A stretch of 10,694 nucleotides of DNA from an uncultured Pseudomonadota bacterium (GCA_937983055.1 CALJLA010000037.1:1-10694); one strand, 5' to 3'; counted from the stretch's first letter, positions 1 through 7,011 are shown. Numbers and translations are program-made. The notes: generated by a model not told the origin, from the sequence alone.

Positions 1-864
1 TACGGCTTTTCGCTGGCGCTCGGCTCGGCCGAGGTGACGCTCTGGCAGCTCGCGAATGCCTATCGCACGCTCGCCAACGCCGGCCAATGGTCGCCGCTGG
101 TGGTCGAACCGGTGAAAACCCGCGCCACGCCGCTGCTCGACGCCGGCGCCGCCTGGATCGTCGCCGATATGCTGGCCGACCCCTTGGCGCGCAGCCGCAG
201 CTTCGGGCTCCACAGCCCGCTCGCCGCCCGGCACTGGGCGGCGGTGAAGACCGGCACCAGCAAGGACATGCGCGACAACTGGTGCGTGGGTTTCAGCAGC
301 CGCTACACCGTGGCGGTCTGGGTGGGCAACTTCGACGGCAGCCCGATGCACGACGTGTCGGGCGTGAGCGGCGCCGCACCGGTGTGGCTGGAGGTGATGA
401 ATTATCTGCACCGCGCGGCGCCGTCCGCGCCGCCGTCGATGCCGGCGGGCGTCGAGCGCATCGCCGTGCAGTTCGAGGGCGGCCTCGAGCCGGCGCGCGA
501 AGAGGTGTTTCTCGCCGGAACCGGCCTCGCGCAGGTGGCTGCCAAGCCGCCGGCGGCGCTGCGCCCGACGATCGGCTATCCGCGCGAGGGCACGATCATC
601 GCCGTCGATCCGGACATTCCGGCCGCGGTACAGCGGGTGCGCTTCGTCATGCGCCCGGAGGTGCCGGGTTATCGCTGGCGGCTGAACGCGGCGCTGGTCG
701 AAGGCAACGCGGTTGCGGTATTCTGGTCGCCGGTCGCCGGCCGTCACCGGCTCAGCCTGGTGGATGCGGACGGTGGCGAGGTCGATGCCGTGCAGTTCGA
801 GGTGCGCGGCGAGCGCGCGGCCGACGAAGCGGGCGGCGGAGCGCCCGTCGCGGCCGTGCCCTAG
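1..864 (+). CDS. pbpC: Penicillin-binding protein 1C, C-terminal part (partial, 5' end outside window)
   Basis: This is the C-terminal 287 codons of a class A (bifunctional) peptidoglycan synthase of the PBP1C type. The reading frame is open from base 1, so the glycosyltransferase domain and the SxxK and SxN transpeptidase motifs lie upstream of the window. The KTGTS box of the transpeptidase fold is at bases 247-261 and is followed by the conserved stretch with DNWCVGF and VAVWVGNFDG. The last 90 or so residues, from about base 550, match the PBP1C-specific C-terminal domain (BiPBP_C type), with the pattern IGYPREGTIIAVDPDIP and later WSPVAGRHRLSLVDADG. The family acts at the periplasmic face of the inner membrane. 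E. coli PbpC is often encoded beside a large alpha-2-macroglobulin-like protein, which could lie upstream here. The stop codon TAG forms the start of the ribosome binding site for the next gene. Identity is secure; activity cannot be judged from this fragment. Confidence 0.93.
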   Translation, partial: YGFSLALGSAEVTLWQLANAYRTLANAGQWSPLVVEPVKTRATPLLDAGAAWIVADMLADPLARSRSFGLHSPLAARHWAAVKTGTSKDMRDNWCVGFSSRYTVAVWVGNFDGSPMHDVSGVSGAAPVWLEVMNYLHRAAPSAPPSMPAGVERIAVQFEGGLEPAREEVFLAGTGLAQVAAKPPAALRPTIGYPREGTIIAVDPDIPAAVQRVRFVMRPEVPGYRWRLNAALVEGNAVAVFWSPVAGRHRLSLVDADGGEVDAVQFEVRGERAADEAGGGAPVAAVP

Positions 865-870
865 GGAGGA
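863..870 (+). promoter_or_regulatory. Ribosome binding site overlapping the pbpC stop codon
   Basis: AGGGAGGA begins inside the TAG stop of pbpC and lies 5 bases before the ATG at 876. This strong Shine-Dalgarno sequence decides the start of the aldolase gene. It also indicates that the two genes are on one transcript and may be translationally coupled. Confidence 0.8.
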
Positions 871-875
871 ACATC

Positions 876-1805
876 ATGCTGCGTGCGCTTGCGTCCCTCG
901 CCCTCCTGGCGCTGGGACTGACGGTTTCTTCGCCGGGCTCGGCCGCCGACACGCGGTTGAACCGGATGATCGAGTTGTGGGCCGCCGGCCAGCCGGCTTT
1001 TGGCGTGTTCGCGCGCTTTCGTGGTGCCGACGGCGCGCTTTACTATGCCAATTCCGGCTACGACTTCGTGATCTTCGACCTGGAGCACGGCGCCGCCGAT
1101 TTCAGCCAGTTTCGCGAATTCCTGCAGTTCATGGTCGATCGCGGGATGGTGCTGCGGAAAGGCAGCCTGCAGCCGGACACGGTGCCGATCGCCCGCGTGC
1201 CCGGCAACGGTTCCGAGCGCAACCAGTGGACCATCAAGCAGGCGCTGGATGCCGGCGCCTATGGCCTGATGGCGCCGCATGTGGCCACGGTCGACGAGGC
1301 ACGCCATCTGGTGGCGTCGTCGCGCTATACCCAGGCGGTGGGCGCGGCCGATGTCGAGCCGCGCGGCGAGCGCGGGGTGGCGCCCGGCCATGCGGCGCGC
1401 TACTGGGGCCTCGGCGTTGCCGACTACATGCGCCGCGCCGATGCCTGGCCGCTCGACCCGCAGGGCGAGCTGGCGGTGATCGCGATGATCGAAAGCGGCG
1501 AAGGCGTGCGTAACGCGCGCGCCATCCTTACCCAGGTGCCGGGCATCGCGGCGGTGTTCATCGGCCCGAACGACCTGTCGACGTCGCTCGGCTATCCCGC
1601 ACAGCCGAATCACCCCGAGACCGAGCGCGCCATCCAGCAGGTGCTGCGGGTGTGTCTCGAGACCGGCATTGCCTGCGGCATCCTGGTCACCCGCGAAGAT
1701 ATCGAGAAGCGGGTGCAGCAGGGCTTTCGCTTCCTGGTCATTGCCGGCTCGCCGGGCGACAGCGAGGCGGCGCTCGCCCTCGGGCGGCGGGCGGCGCGCC
1801 GCTGA
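876..1805 (+). CDS. HpcH/HpaI-family aldolase with predicted signal peptide
   Basis: This 309-residue protein belongs to the HpcH/HpaI (class II pyruvate-dependent aldolase / citrate lyase beta-like) family. Characterised members cleave or form 2-keto-3-deoxy acids to pyruvate plus an aldehyde, using a divalent metal. By comparison with E. coli HpaI, these landmarks are visible: the catalytic His in DLEHG (H71), the pyruvate-binding Arg in IARVPGN (R107), the metal ligand Glu in AMIESGEG (E206), and the metal ligand Asp in FIGPNDLS (D233). The Gln two residues before the metal Glu in HpaI is Met here (M204). Residues 1-24 look like a signal peptide: basic start, Leu/Ala-rich core, and a small-residue site around GSAA before D25. 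A mature domain of about 285 residues fits, with an insertion around residues 150-180 relative to HpaI. The start is fixed by a strong ribosome binding site. It sits 11 bases behind pbpC, so it is probably co-transcribed. The substrate is unknown, and periplasmic location is inferred only from the N-terminus. Confidence 0.88.
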   Translation: MLRALASLALLALGLTVSSPGSAADTRLNRMIELWAAGQPAFGVFARFRGADGALYYANSGYDFVIFDLEHGAADFSQFREFLQFMVDRGMVLRKGSLQPDTVPIARVPGNGSERNQWTIKQALDAGAYGLMAPHVATVDEARHLVASSRYTQAVGAADVEPRGERGVAPGHAARYWGLGVADYMRRADAWPLDPQGELAVIAMIESGEGVRNARAILTQVPGIAAVFIGPNDLSTSLGYPAQPNHPETERAIQQVLRVCLETGIACGILVTREDIEKRVQQGFRFLVIAGSPGDSEAALALGRRAARR

Positions 1806-1953
1806 GCGGTTCAAGCTCGCGTCGGGCTCGCCGTTAGCGGAAAGCAGGCCCGACCATCCGGCGACCGCCCGACCGACTTTGTCCGCAACCGCAAAATCCG
1901 CCAATGCCCGGAACGACCCGAACCGCCTGGACGGCACGCCTGCCGGCGCCTCG
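1806..1953 (+). other. Gap between aldolase and c-di-GMP gene; open in the frame of the latter
   Basis: These 148 bases contain no terminator or convincing promoter that I can see. The reading frame of the downstream GGDEF-EAL gene stays open right through, but with no in-frame ATG or GTG. The only alternative start is a TTG at 1879, and it has no Shine-Dalgarno sequence. The encoded peptide would be polar and rich in Ala, Pro and Arg, unlike a conserved domain, so I treat it as untranslated leader. Confidence 0.4.
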
Positions 1954-4683
1954 ATGACGCTGGCGCAGCGCTACCTGCTGCTGCTGATCGCCATCGCGCT
2001 CGGCGGCACCGGCCTGTCGGCGGTGAGCTTTTACGACGTCTGGCGCAGCGAACAGTCGGCCAACCGGGAAGCCTTCGCCAATCTCGCCGAGCTGCGCCTC
2101 AGCCAGATCCAGCAGGAAATCGACGCCACGCTCGAAGCGGTGGAGACCCTGGCGACATTTTTCGAGGCTTCCACCGAGGTGCGCCCGGCGGAATTCCGGC
2201 TGTTCGCGGAAGGATTGTTCGATCGCCTGCCCACGGTGCGCGCGCTGCAGTGGATGGACTACGTGCCGGCGCCCGAGCGCGCCGCCTACGAGGCTCAGCT
2301 GCGCGCCGCCGGGCTGGGCGAGTGGATCTGGGAGCCCGGTGCGGACGGCCGCGTCGCCGCGCGGCCGCGGCCGGCGTACTACCCGGTGCGCATGATTGCG
2401 CCCGCCAGTGACAGCGGCGTCGTGGTGGGTTTCGATGTCGGCTTCGAAGAGCGCCGCCACCAGACGCTGGTGGCGGCGGCGCGCTCCGGCAAGATGGCCG
2501 CCACGCCGCCGGTGTCGCTGGTGATCGGCGAGCGCCGCCTGCCGGCGGTGCTGGTGGTGCGCCCCGTCTACGGCAGCGGCCGCGACGTACGCCTCACCGG
2601 CTACACCGCCAGCGCGATGGTGGTGGCCGACCTCGCGCAGCGGGTGCGCGGCAAATCCGCTGCGAAAGAAGTCGATTTCAGCATTCACGCGCGGCTGGAA
2701 GACGGGTCGGTCGAGGCGCTTTACGACGGCATCGGCGGCGAACCGCGACACGGCGCGCCGGCGCAAGCCGGCACCGTGCAGATCGCGGGCGAGACCTGGG
2801 ATGTCATGCTGGCGCCCGCGCCCGGCTACTTCGCCGCCCGGATCGGCACTACCGCCTGGCTGGTGCTGCTGGGCGGTCTGGCCGACAAAGCATTCCTTTT
2901 CGTGTACGTGCGCGCGCTCTATCACGGCACGCTGCGCGCGCAGCAAAACGCCGCCGCACTGCGTCTGCGCGACCGTGCAATCGAGGCCAGCACCAACGCG
3001 ATCCTGATCGTGCGCGCCGACCAGGCACTGCCGGTTGTCGAGTACGCCAACGAGGCGTTCGAGCGCATTACCGGCTACTCGCGCGAGGAAGTCATCGGCC
3101 GCGACTGGCGCATTCTGCAGGGCGGGCCGGAAGCCTGGGACACGCAGCAAGACGTCGAGTCGATGCTGCGCGCCGGCGACGAAGGCGCGCTGCTGCTGCG
3201 CAGCTACCGCAAGGACGGCTCGCCGTTCTGGAACGCGTTGCATGTGGCGCCGGTGCGCGACGACGAGAGCCGCGCCACCCACGTGGTCGCGGTGATCGAG
3301 GACGTCACCGAGACCAAGTCCTACCAGGAGCAGCTCGAGCATCAGGCCACCCACGACGTGCTCACCGGCCTGCCCAACCGCGCGCTGCTGCTCGACCGCA
3401 TCGAGCAGTCGATCGCGCGGGCGCGCCGCAATCAGACGTTGATGGCGCTGGTGTTCGTCGATCTCGATCACTTCAAGCGCATCAACGACGGCTACGGTCA
3501 TGCCACCGGCGACGAGGTGCTGCGCAGCGTGGGCGCGCGGCTCGCCTCGTCGCTGCGCGGCGGCGACACGGTCGCGCGCTATGCCGGCGACGAGTTCGTG
3601 ATCGTACTGAACGACCAGCCCGACGAGGCGGCGGTGGAGGAGTTCTGCCGCCGCATCAGCCGGGCGGTGTCGCAGCCGGTGCGGGTCGAGGAGCGCGAGA
3701 TCCTGCTGTCGGCCAGCATCGGCGTGAGCCTGTTCCCGCGCGACGGCAACGACGCCGAAACCCTGCTGCAGCATGCAGACACCGCGATGTACCGGGTGAA
3801 GAACGAGGGGCGCGGCGCCACCCGGTTCTTCACCGTGGAGATCGCGAGCGACATGCATCTTCGACTGACGCTCGAGCAGAGCCTGCGGCGCGCCATCGAG
3901 CGCGCGGAGTTCCTGCTCGAGTACCAGCCGCGGGTGCGCCTCGCCGACGGCGCGCCGGTCGGGGTCGAGGCGCTGGTGCGCTGGGAACGGCCGGGCTACG
4001 GACGGGTGGCGCCGGCGCACTTCATCAACATCGCCGAGGACAGCGGCCTGATCGTGCCGATCGGGGAGTGGGTGCTGGAGGCGGCCTGCCGCCAGGCGCT
4101 GGCGTGGGACGGGGCGCTCGCGGGGTTCGGCGTGTCGGTGAACCTGTCGCCGCGCCAGTTCCGCCAGCGCGACCTGGTCGACCTGATCGATCGTGTGCTG
4201 TCGCGTACCGGGCTCGACCCGAAGCGCCTCGAGCTCGAGGTGACCGAGAGCACGATGATGCACGACGTCAAGCAGGCGGCGAAAACGCTGCGCCGGCTGA
4301 GCGGGCTGGGCGTGAGGCTCGCCCTGGACGACTTCGGCACCGGCTATTCAAGCCTTGCCTATCTCAAGACGTTCCCGATCGACGACCTGAAGATCGACCG
4401 CTCGTTCGTGCGCGACGTGGTGCAGGACCAGGAAGACGCGCAGATCTCGCGCGCCATCATCGGGCTGGCGCGAAACCTGGGCCTGAGAGTGGTGGCGGAG
4501 GGCGTGGAAACAGCCGATCAGCTGCGCTTCCTGTGCGATCACGGCTGCGACGAAGGGCAGGGCTACCTGTTCGCGCGCCCGCTGCCGGCCGACCAGCTGA
4601 TCGTGTGGGCGCGCGACTGGACCCCGGCGGGCTTCGACTTTCACGGCGGCGACCGCGCGCGGGTGCTGCCGCTGCGGCGCTGA
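1954..4683 (+). CDS. CHASE-PAS-GGDEF-EAL membrane protein (c-di-GMP turnover)
   Basis: This 909-residue protein makes and/or breaks cyclic di-GMP. Domain order: transmembrane helix about 7-27; periplasmic CHASE sensor about 38-240 (FFEAST near 70, QWMDYVP at 99-105); second hydrophobic stretch about 296-320; PAS domain about 339-455; GGDEF about 460-620; EAL about 640-895. The GGDEF signature is AGDEF (544-548), with the inhibitory I-site RGGD at 535-538, five residues before it. AGDEF variants can be active, so cyclase activity remains possible. EAL residues look complete: EAL 672-674, NLSPRQF, ELEVTES, DD 792-793 in DDFGTGYSS, K813 in LKIDRSF, E849 in AEGVET, Q869 in QGY. A working phosphodiesterase is therefore likely. 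The ATG at 1954 is the only ATG giving an N-terminal helix, but no clear Shine-Dalgarno precedes it. The gene faces the minus-strand cluster, with only 18 bases between stop codons. The CHASE ligand is unknown. Confidence 0.92.
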   Translation: MTLAQRYLLLLIAIALGGTGLSAVSFYDVWRSEQSANREAFANLAELRLSQIQQEIDATLEAVETLATFFEASTEVRPAEFRLFAEGLFDRLPTVRALQWMDYVPAPERAAYEAQLRAAGLGEWIWEPGADGRVAARPRPAYYPVRMIAPASDSGVVVGFDVGFEERRHQTLVAAARSGKMAATPPVSLVIGERRLPAVLVVRPVYGSGRDVRLTGYTASAMVVADLAQRVRGKSAAKEVDFSIHARLEDGSVEALYDGIGGEPRHGAPAQAGTVQIAGETWDVMLAPAPGYFAARIGTTAWLVLLGGLADKAFLFVYVRALYHGTLRAQQNAAALRLRDRAIEASTNAILIVRADQALPVVEYANEAFERITGYSREEVIGRDWRILQGGPEAWDTQQDVESMLRAGDEGALLLRSYRKDGSPFWNALHVAPVRDDESRATHVVAVIEDVTETKSYQEQLEHQATHDVLTGLPNRALLLDRIEQSIARARRNQTLMALVFVDLDHFKRINDGYGHATGDEVLRSVGARLASSLRGGDTVARYAGDEFVIVLNDQPDEAAVEEFCRRISRAVSQPVRVEEREILLSASIGVSLFPRDGNDAETLLQHADTAMYRVKNEGRGATRFFTVEIASDMHLRLTLEQSLRRAIERAEFLLEYQPRVRLADGAPVGVEALVRWERPGYGRVAPAHFINIAEDSGLIVPIGEWVLEAACRQALAWDGALAGFGVSVNLSPRQFRQRDLVDLIDRVLSRTGLDPKRLELEVTESTMMHDVKQAAKTLRRLSGLGVRLALDDFGTGYSSLAYLKTFPIDDLKIDRSFVRDVVQDQEDAQISRAIIGLARNLGLRVVAEGVETADQLRFLCDHGCDEGQGYLFARPLPADQLIVWARDWTPAGFDFHGGDRARVLPLRR

Positions 4684-4692
4684 GCACGGCGC

Positions 4693-4712
4693 GCGGCGGC
4701 GTCAGCCGCCGC
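4693..4712. terminator. GC-only inverted repeat at the convergent gene ends (possible terminator)
   Basis: An 8-base perfect stem (GCGGCGGC / GCCGCCGC) with a GTCA loop sits between two converging genes and overlaps the stop of the minus-strand membrane protein. There is no T-tract on either strand, so it is not a canonical intrinsic terminator. Part of the repeat also encodes the glycine-rich C-terminus. It may slow RNA polymerase from both directions, but this is an inference from position only. Confidence 0.3.
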
Positions 4713-5055
4713 CGAAGCCGTAGGCGGCCACCAGTGCCACCGTGCCGACGCCGGCGGCGGAATAGATGCCGCCGTCGCGCAGCTGCTGCTGCCAGGACCA
4801 GCCGCGCGGCCCGAGACCGGCGTAGGCGAACCCGGCGAACGCCAGCGCCAGGACAATCGCCAGCACCTGCGCCGACCACCAGCCGATGGCAATCCACACG
4901 CAGGACCACAGCGCGAAGAACGCGAAGGTGCGCCAGCGCATTCCGGCGGGAGGCGGACCGAAGCGTTCGCGATGGCGCCGTCGCGAACTGCGCAGCCAGA
5001 CCCACAGCGCGAGCGCAATCCACAGCACCACCATCAGCTTGACGATCAGATGCAT
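4702..5055 (-). CDS. Small membrane protein of unknown function
   Basis: This 117-residue protein is one I do not recognise. It has three or four hydrophobic segments, at about residues 3-22, 41-61, 63-81 and 97-114. A basic loop (SSRRRHRERFG, 23-33) follows the first helix, suggesting that loop is cytoplasmic. Trp is unusually frequent (WVW, WRT, LWS, GWW, GWSW). The protein ends in a short glycine run. The start is ATG at 5055, and the upstream sequence offers only a weak G-rich ribosome binding site. It is last in a run of minus-strand genes, 42 bases after the DUF1272 gene, and may share its transcript. The alternating hydrophobic and basic pattern is much more protein-like than the other frames here, so I think it is real. 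Confidence 0.65.
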   Translation of the reverse strand: MHLIVKLMVVLWIALALWVWLRSSRRRHRERFGPPPAGMRWRTFAFFALWSCVWIAIGWWSAQVLAIVLALAFAGFAYAGLGPRGWSWQQQLRDGGIYSAAGVGTVALVAAYGFGGG

Positions 5056-5097
5056 GCCGGCCCCGGCATCGACAAGGGTTTCCGGTGCACGCTTGCG

Positions 5098-5346
5098 TCA
5101 GGCGCTGCGGCGGCAGCCTTCCGGTTTGAGCACGCGGCGGGTGGAGGCGGGATTCTTCGCCAGCTTCGCCGCCGGTCGCACCGGGCGGCGCACCAGCTCG
5201 CCGCCGCAGTTGGGGCACACGCCCTGCAGCACGCCTTCGGCGCAGGCGCGGCAGAACGTGCGCTCGAACGAACAGAGCAGCGCCTCGCGCGCGTCCGGCG
5301 GCAGATCGCGGTCGCAGCACTCGCAGTTGGGTCTGAGTTCGAGCAC
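5098..5346 (-). CDS. DUF1272 zinc-ribbon-like protein
   Basis: This 82-residue protein matches the DUF1272 family along its length, including the typical N-terminus LELRPNCECCDRDLPPD, the middle FCRACAEGVLQGVCPNCGGE and the basic tail. Nine cysteines (8, 10, 11, 25, 32, 35, 44, 47, 78) include CxxC pairs at 32/35 and 44/47, as expected for a structural zinc site. The family's function is not known. A role in nucleic acid or protein binding is only a guess from the zinc-knuckle look and basic tail. The start is GTG at 5346, giving the conserved family N-terminus; TGAGG about 8 bases upstream serves as ribosome binding site and overlaps the stop codon of the universal stress protein gene. That gap is 8 bases, so the two genes are almost certainly in one operon. 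Confidence 0.88.
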   Translation of the reverse strand: MLELRPNCECCDRDLPPDAREALLCSFERTFCRACAEGVLQGVCPNCGGELVRRPVRPAAKLAKNPASTRRVLKPEGCRRSA

Positions 5347-5354
5347 GGCGCGCC

Positions 5355-5822
5355 TCAGGTCGCGCCCAGCCGGCCGGAGACGTCCATCGGCGGCTCGCCG
5401 CGCACCAGCGTTACCGGCACCGGCGACAGGTGCAGCACCCGGTTCGACACCGAGCCGAGCAGCATGCCCGCCAGCCGGCCGTGGCCATGGGTGCCCATCA
5501 TGATGCCGTCCACGGCGAGCTCCTTGGCCTTGGCGACGATGGTTTGCGCCACCGGGCCGACGGCGCGATGCGCGGTGAATTCCAGCCCGGCCTCCTTCAG
5601 CAGCTTCTGCGCCGACTCCAGGCCTTTCGAACCCTGCTCGTAGTAATAGGTGTCGAGCTTGTCTGGGTCGAGATACACCAGGGACTGTTCGGGAAAAATC
5701 GGCGCCTGCACATTGATCAGGTGAACGTCGAGCTTGCCCGATTTCTTCGCCGTGGCGATCAGCGTTTCGACCGCCTTGTTGGAGCAGTCAGAACCGTCGA
5801 CTGCAAGCAGGATGCTGCGCAT
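5355..5822 (-). CDS. Universal stress protein, ATP-binding type (UspA family)
   Basis: This 155-residue single-domain universal stress protein begins MRSILLAVDGSDCSNKAVE, the classic first strand with the conserved Asp. It carries the nucleotide-binding signature G-2x-G-9x-G-S near the C-terminus (GTHGHGRLAGMLLGS), followed by VLHLSPVPVTLV. Members with this motif (MJ0577-like) bind ATP, whereas E. coli UspA itself does not. The proteins are cytoplasmic dimers linked to survival under starvation, low oxygen or oxidative stress; the exact role here is not determinable. AAGGAGA (5829-5835) lies 6 bases before the ATG. It is 25 bases downstream of the ferritin-like gene and 8 bases upstream of the DUF1272 gene, consistent with a stress operon. 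Confidence 0.93.
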   Translation of the reverse strand: MRSILLAVDGSDCSNKAVETLIATAKKSGKLDVHLINVQAPIFPEQSLVYLDPDKLDTYYYEQGSKGLESAQKLLKEAGLEFTAHRAVGPVAQTIVAKAKELAVDGIMMGTHGHGRLAGMLLGSVSNRVLHLSPVPVTLVRGEPPMDVSGRLGAT

Positions 5823-5847
5823 AGGCTGTCTCCTTGTGGCGCGCCGG

Positions 5848-6447
5848 TCAGTTGCCCATTTCCTCCAGCAGCCCGACCAGGTCGTCGGCGTGCTCTTCCT
5901 CCATTGCCAGGATGCCTTCGAGCATGCGCTTGGTGGTGGTGTCCTTGTCGCCGATGTAGCCGATCATCTCGCGATAGCTGTCGATCGCGATGCGCTCGGC
6001 CACCAGGTCTTCCTTGATCATGTCGATCAGGTTGTCGCCTTCCACGTACTCCGCGTGCGACCGGGTGGCGAGCCCGTCGGGATTGAAGTTCGGCTCGCCC
6101 TGCAGCTGCACGATGCGCTGGGCAAGCTGGTCGGCGTGCTGCTGCTCTTCGTTGGCATGCTGGAGAAATTCCGACGCCACCGCGTCGGCATTGATGCCGG
6201 CGGCCATGTAGAAGTGGCGCTTGTAGCGCAGCACGCAGACGATCTCGGTGGCGAGCGCCTCGTTCAGCAGATCGATCACCACTTTTCGGTCGGCCTGGTA
6301 GCCTTCGGTCACGGCGCCGCGCTCGATATGCTTGCGCGCGCGGGCGCGGATGGTGTTGATGTCGGTCAGAAACGGCTTGCCGGCCGCCTTGGCCGACGCT
6401 TTACCGGCGGATTTCTTCGTGGACTTCTTCGAGGATTTCTTGGCCAT
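5848..6447 (-). CDS. Bacterioferritin-like diiron protein with lysine-rich N-terminal tail
   Basis: This 199-residue protein has a ferritin-like four-helix bundle from about residue 50 onward. Expected dinuclear iron ligands line up with bacterioferritin: E68 (ALATEIV), E101-x-x-H104 (EEQQHAD), E151 (DLVAERI) and E183-x-x-H186 (MEEEHAD). It should oxidise Fe(II) and store iron or protect against peroxide. I cannot tell whether it binds haem. Before the bundle is a tail of about 24 residues, MAKKSSKKSTKKSAGKASAK then AAGK, made of Lys, Ser, Ala, Gly and Thr. This resembles the DNA-binding tails of some Dps proteins and histone H1-like proteins, so nucleoid binding is a reasonable inference. 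AGGAGA (6454-6459 on the complement) lies 6 bases before ATG. It is followed after 25 bases by the universal stress gene and preceded by a cupin gene 99 bases away. Confidence 0.88.
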   Translation of the reverse strand: MAKKSSKKSTKKSAGKASAKAAGKPFLTDINTIRARARKHIERGAVTEGYQADRKVVIDLLNEALATEIVCVLRYKRHFYMAAGINADAVASEFLQHANEEQQHADQLAQRIVQLQGEPNFNPDGLATRSHAEYVEGDNLIDMIKEDLVAERIAIDSYREMIGYIGDKDTTTKRMLEGILAMEEEHADDLVGLLEEMGN

Positions 6448-6546
6448 GCAGCGTCTCCTGCGTTCTCGGTTTCCGGATCGGTGCCTTTGGTGGACCGGCG
6501 GCGCGGCCGATCGTTCATGCCGGCGCCGTGCCGGCCGGGCGCCCGC

Positions 6547-6864
6547 TCAGGCGCGAACGTCGACCGGCTGCTCGGTGGAGGCGTAGATGACCGAGTCTTC
6601 GAGGGCCTCGAGTTCATGCTCTTCGCCGGGCTCGGTGTACAGATAGTCGCCGGGGCCGAGGATGTGGCCCGCGATGCGGATCCTTCCCGACAGCACCAGC
6701 ACGTCTTCGGCGGCGCGGTGACGGTGCATCGGGCCGCGCGCGCCGGCCTTGAGCCGCACGATCTGGGTGCGGCCGCTGGCGGCGCTCATGCGCAGCACCG
6801 TGCGCTCGGCGCCCTCGTAACCGGCCGGTGTGAACTGCTGTTCGTTCGCGCGTTTGACTTGCAT
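6547..6864 (-). CDS. Small single-domain cupin protein
   Basis: This 105-residue protein is a small beta-barrel with metal-binding cupin motifs. Motif 1 is seen as GPMHRHRAAEDVLVLSG, with H47, H49 and E53; motif 2 as GDYLYTEPGEEHELEAL, with H83. All four usual metal ligands are present. Such one-domain cupins include ChrR-like anti-sigma sensor domains, dioxygenase-like enzymes and stress-related sensors, so sequence alone does not give a function. The start ATG at 6864 is well supported by GGAGGA (complement of 6872-6877) 7 bases upstream. It is the first gene of the minus-strand cluster and is divergent from the small membrane protein at 7012. The 99-base gap to the ferritin gene could hold a separate promoter, but I do not see a convincing one. 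Confidence 0.88.
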   Translation of the reverse strand: MQVKRANEQQFTPAGYEGAERTVLRMSAASGRTQIVRLKAGARGPMHRHRAAEDVLVLSGRIRIAGHILGPGDYLYTEPGEEHELEALEDSVIYASTEQPVDVRA

Positions 6865-6970
6865 GACACCGTCCTCCCTGTGTTGTGGTTCGCCGCCGCG
6901 CGGCAGCGTCTCGCGCCTATGTTACCGAATCGACTGCCCGCGCGTCGCGTCGCCCGCTGGAGCCGCTCGG

Positions 6971-6976
6971 TACAAT
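6971..6976 (+). promoter_or_regulatory. Possible -10 box (TACAAT) for the small membrane protein gene
   Basis: TACAAT matches five of six positions of the sigma-70 -10 consensus and lies 35 bases before the ATG at 7012. I find no good -35 hexamer at the usual distance, so this is tentative. The surrounding 147-base divergent gap (6865-7011) must also hold the cupin promoter, for which I see only a weak -10-like TAACAT on the minus strand (6919-6924). Confidence 0.35.
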
Positions 6977-7011
6977 GCCGGCCTTTCTGCTGAACCTTCC
7001 GGAGATCGCGC

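Noticed and set aside
87..875. In-frame upstream extension of the aldolase gene
   Set aside because: This part overlaps pbpC and is Arg/Gly-rich shadow sequence. The strong ribosome binding site and signal peptide place the true start at 876.
861..1937. Long minus-strand open frame opposite the HpaI-like aldolase
   Set aside because: Antisense shadow of a well-supported gene, with low-complexity His/Arg/Ala composition and no ribosome binding site seen.
1834..4263. Very long open frame on the minus strand opposite the GGDEF-EAL gene
   Set aside because: It is antisense to a gene with clear conserved domains. The translation is dominated by Arg, His, Ala and Gln with no recognisable motif, as expected for the complementary frame of GC-rich coding DNA.
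4457..5320. 287-codon minus-strand frame overlapping the small membrane protein and DUF1272 genes
   Set aside because: It is in a different frame from both, is extremely Arg-rich, and would destroy two better-supported genes.
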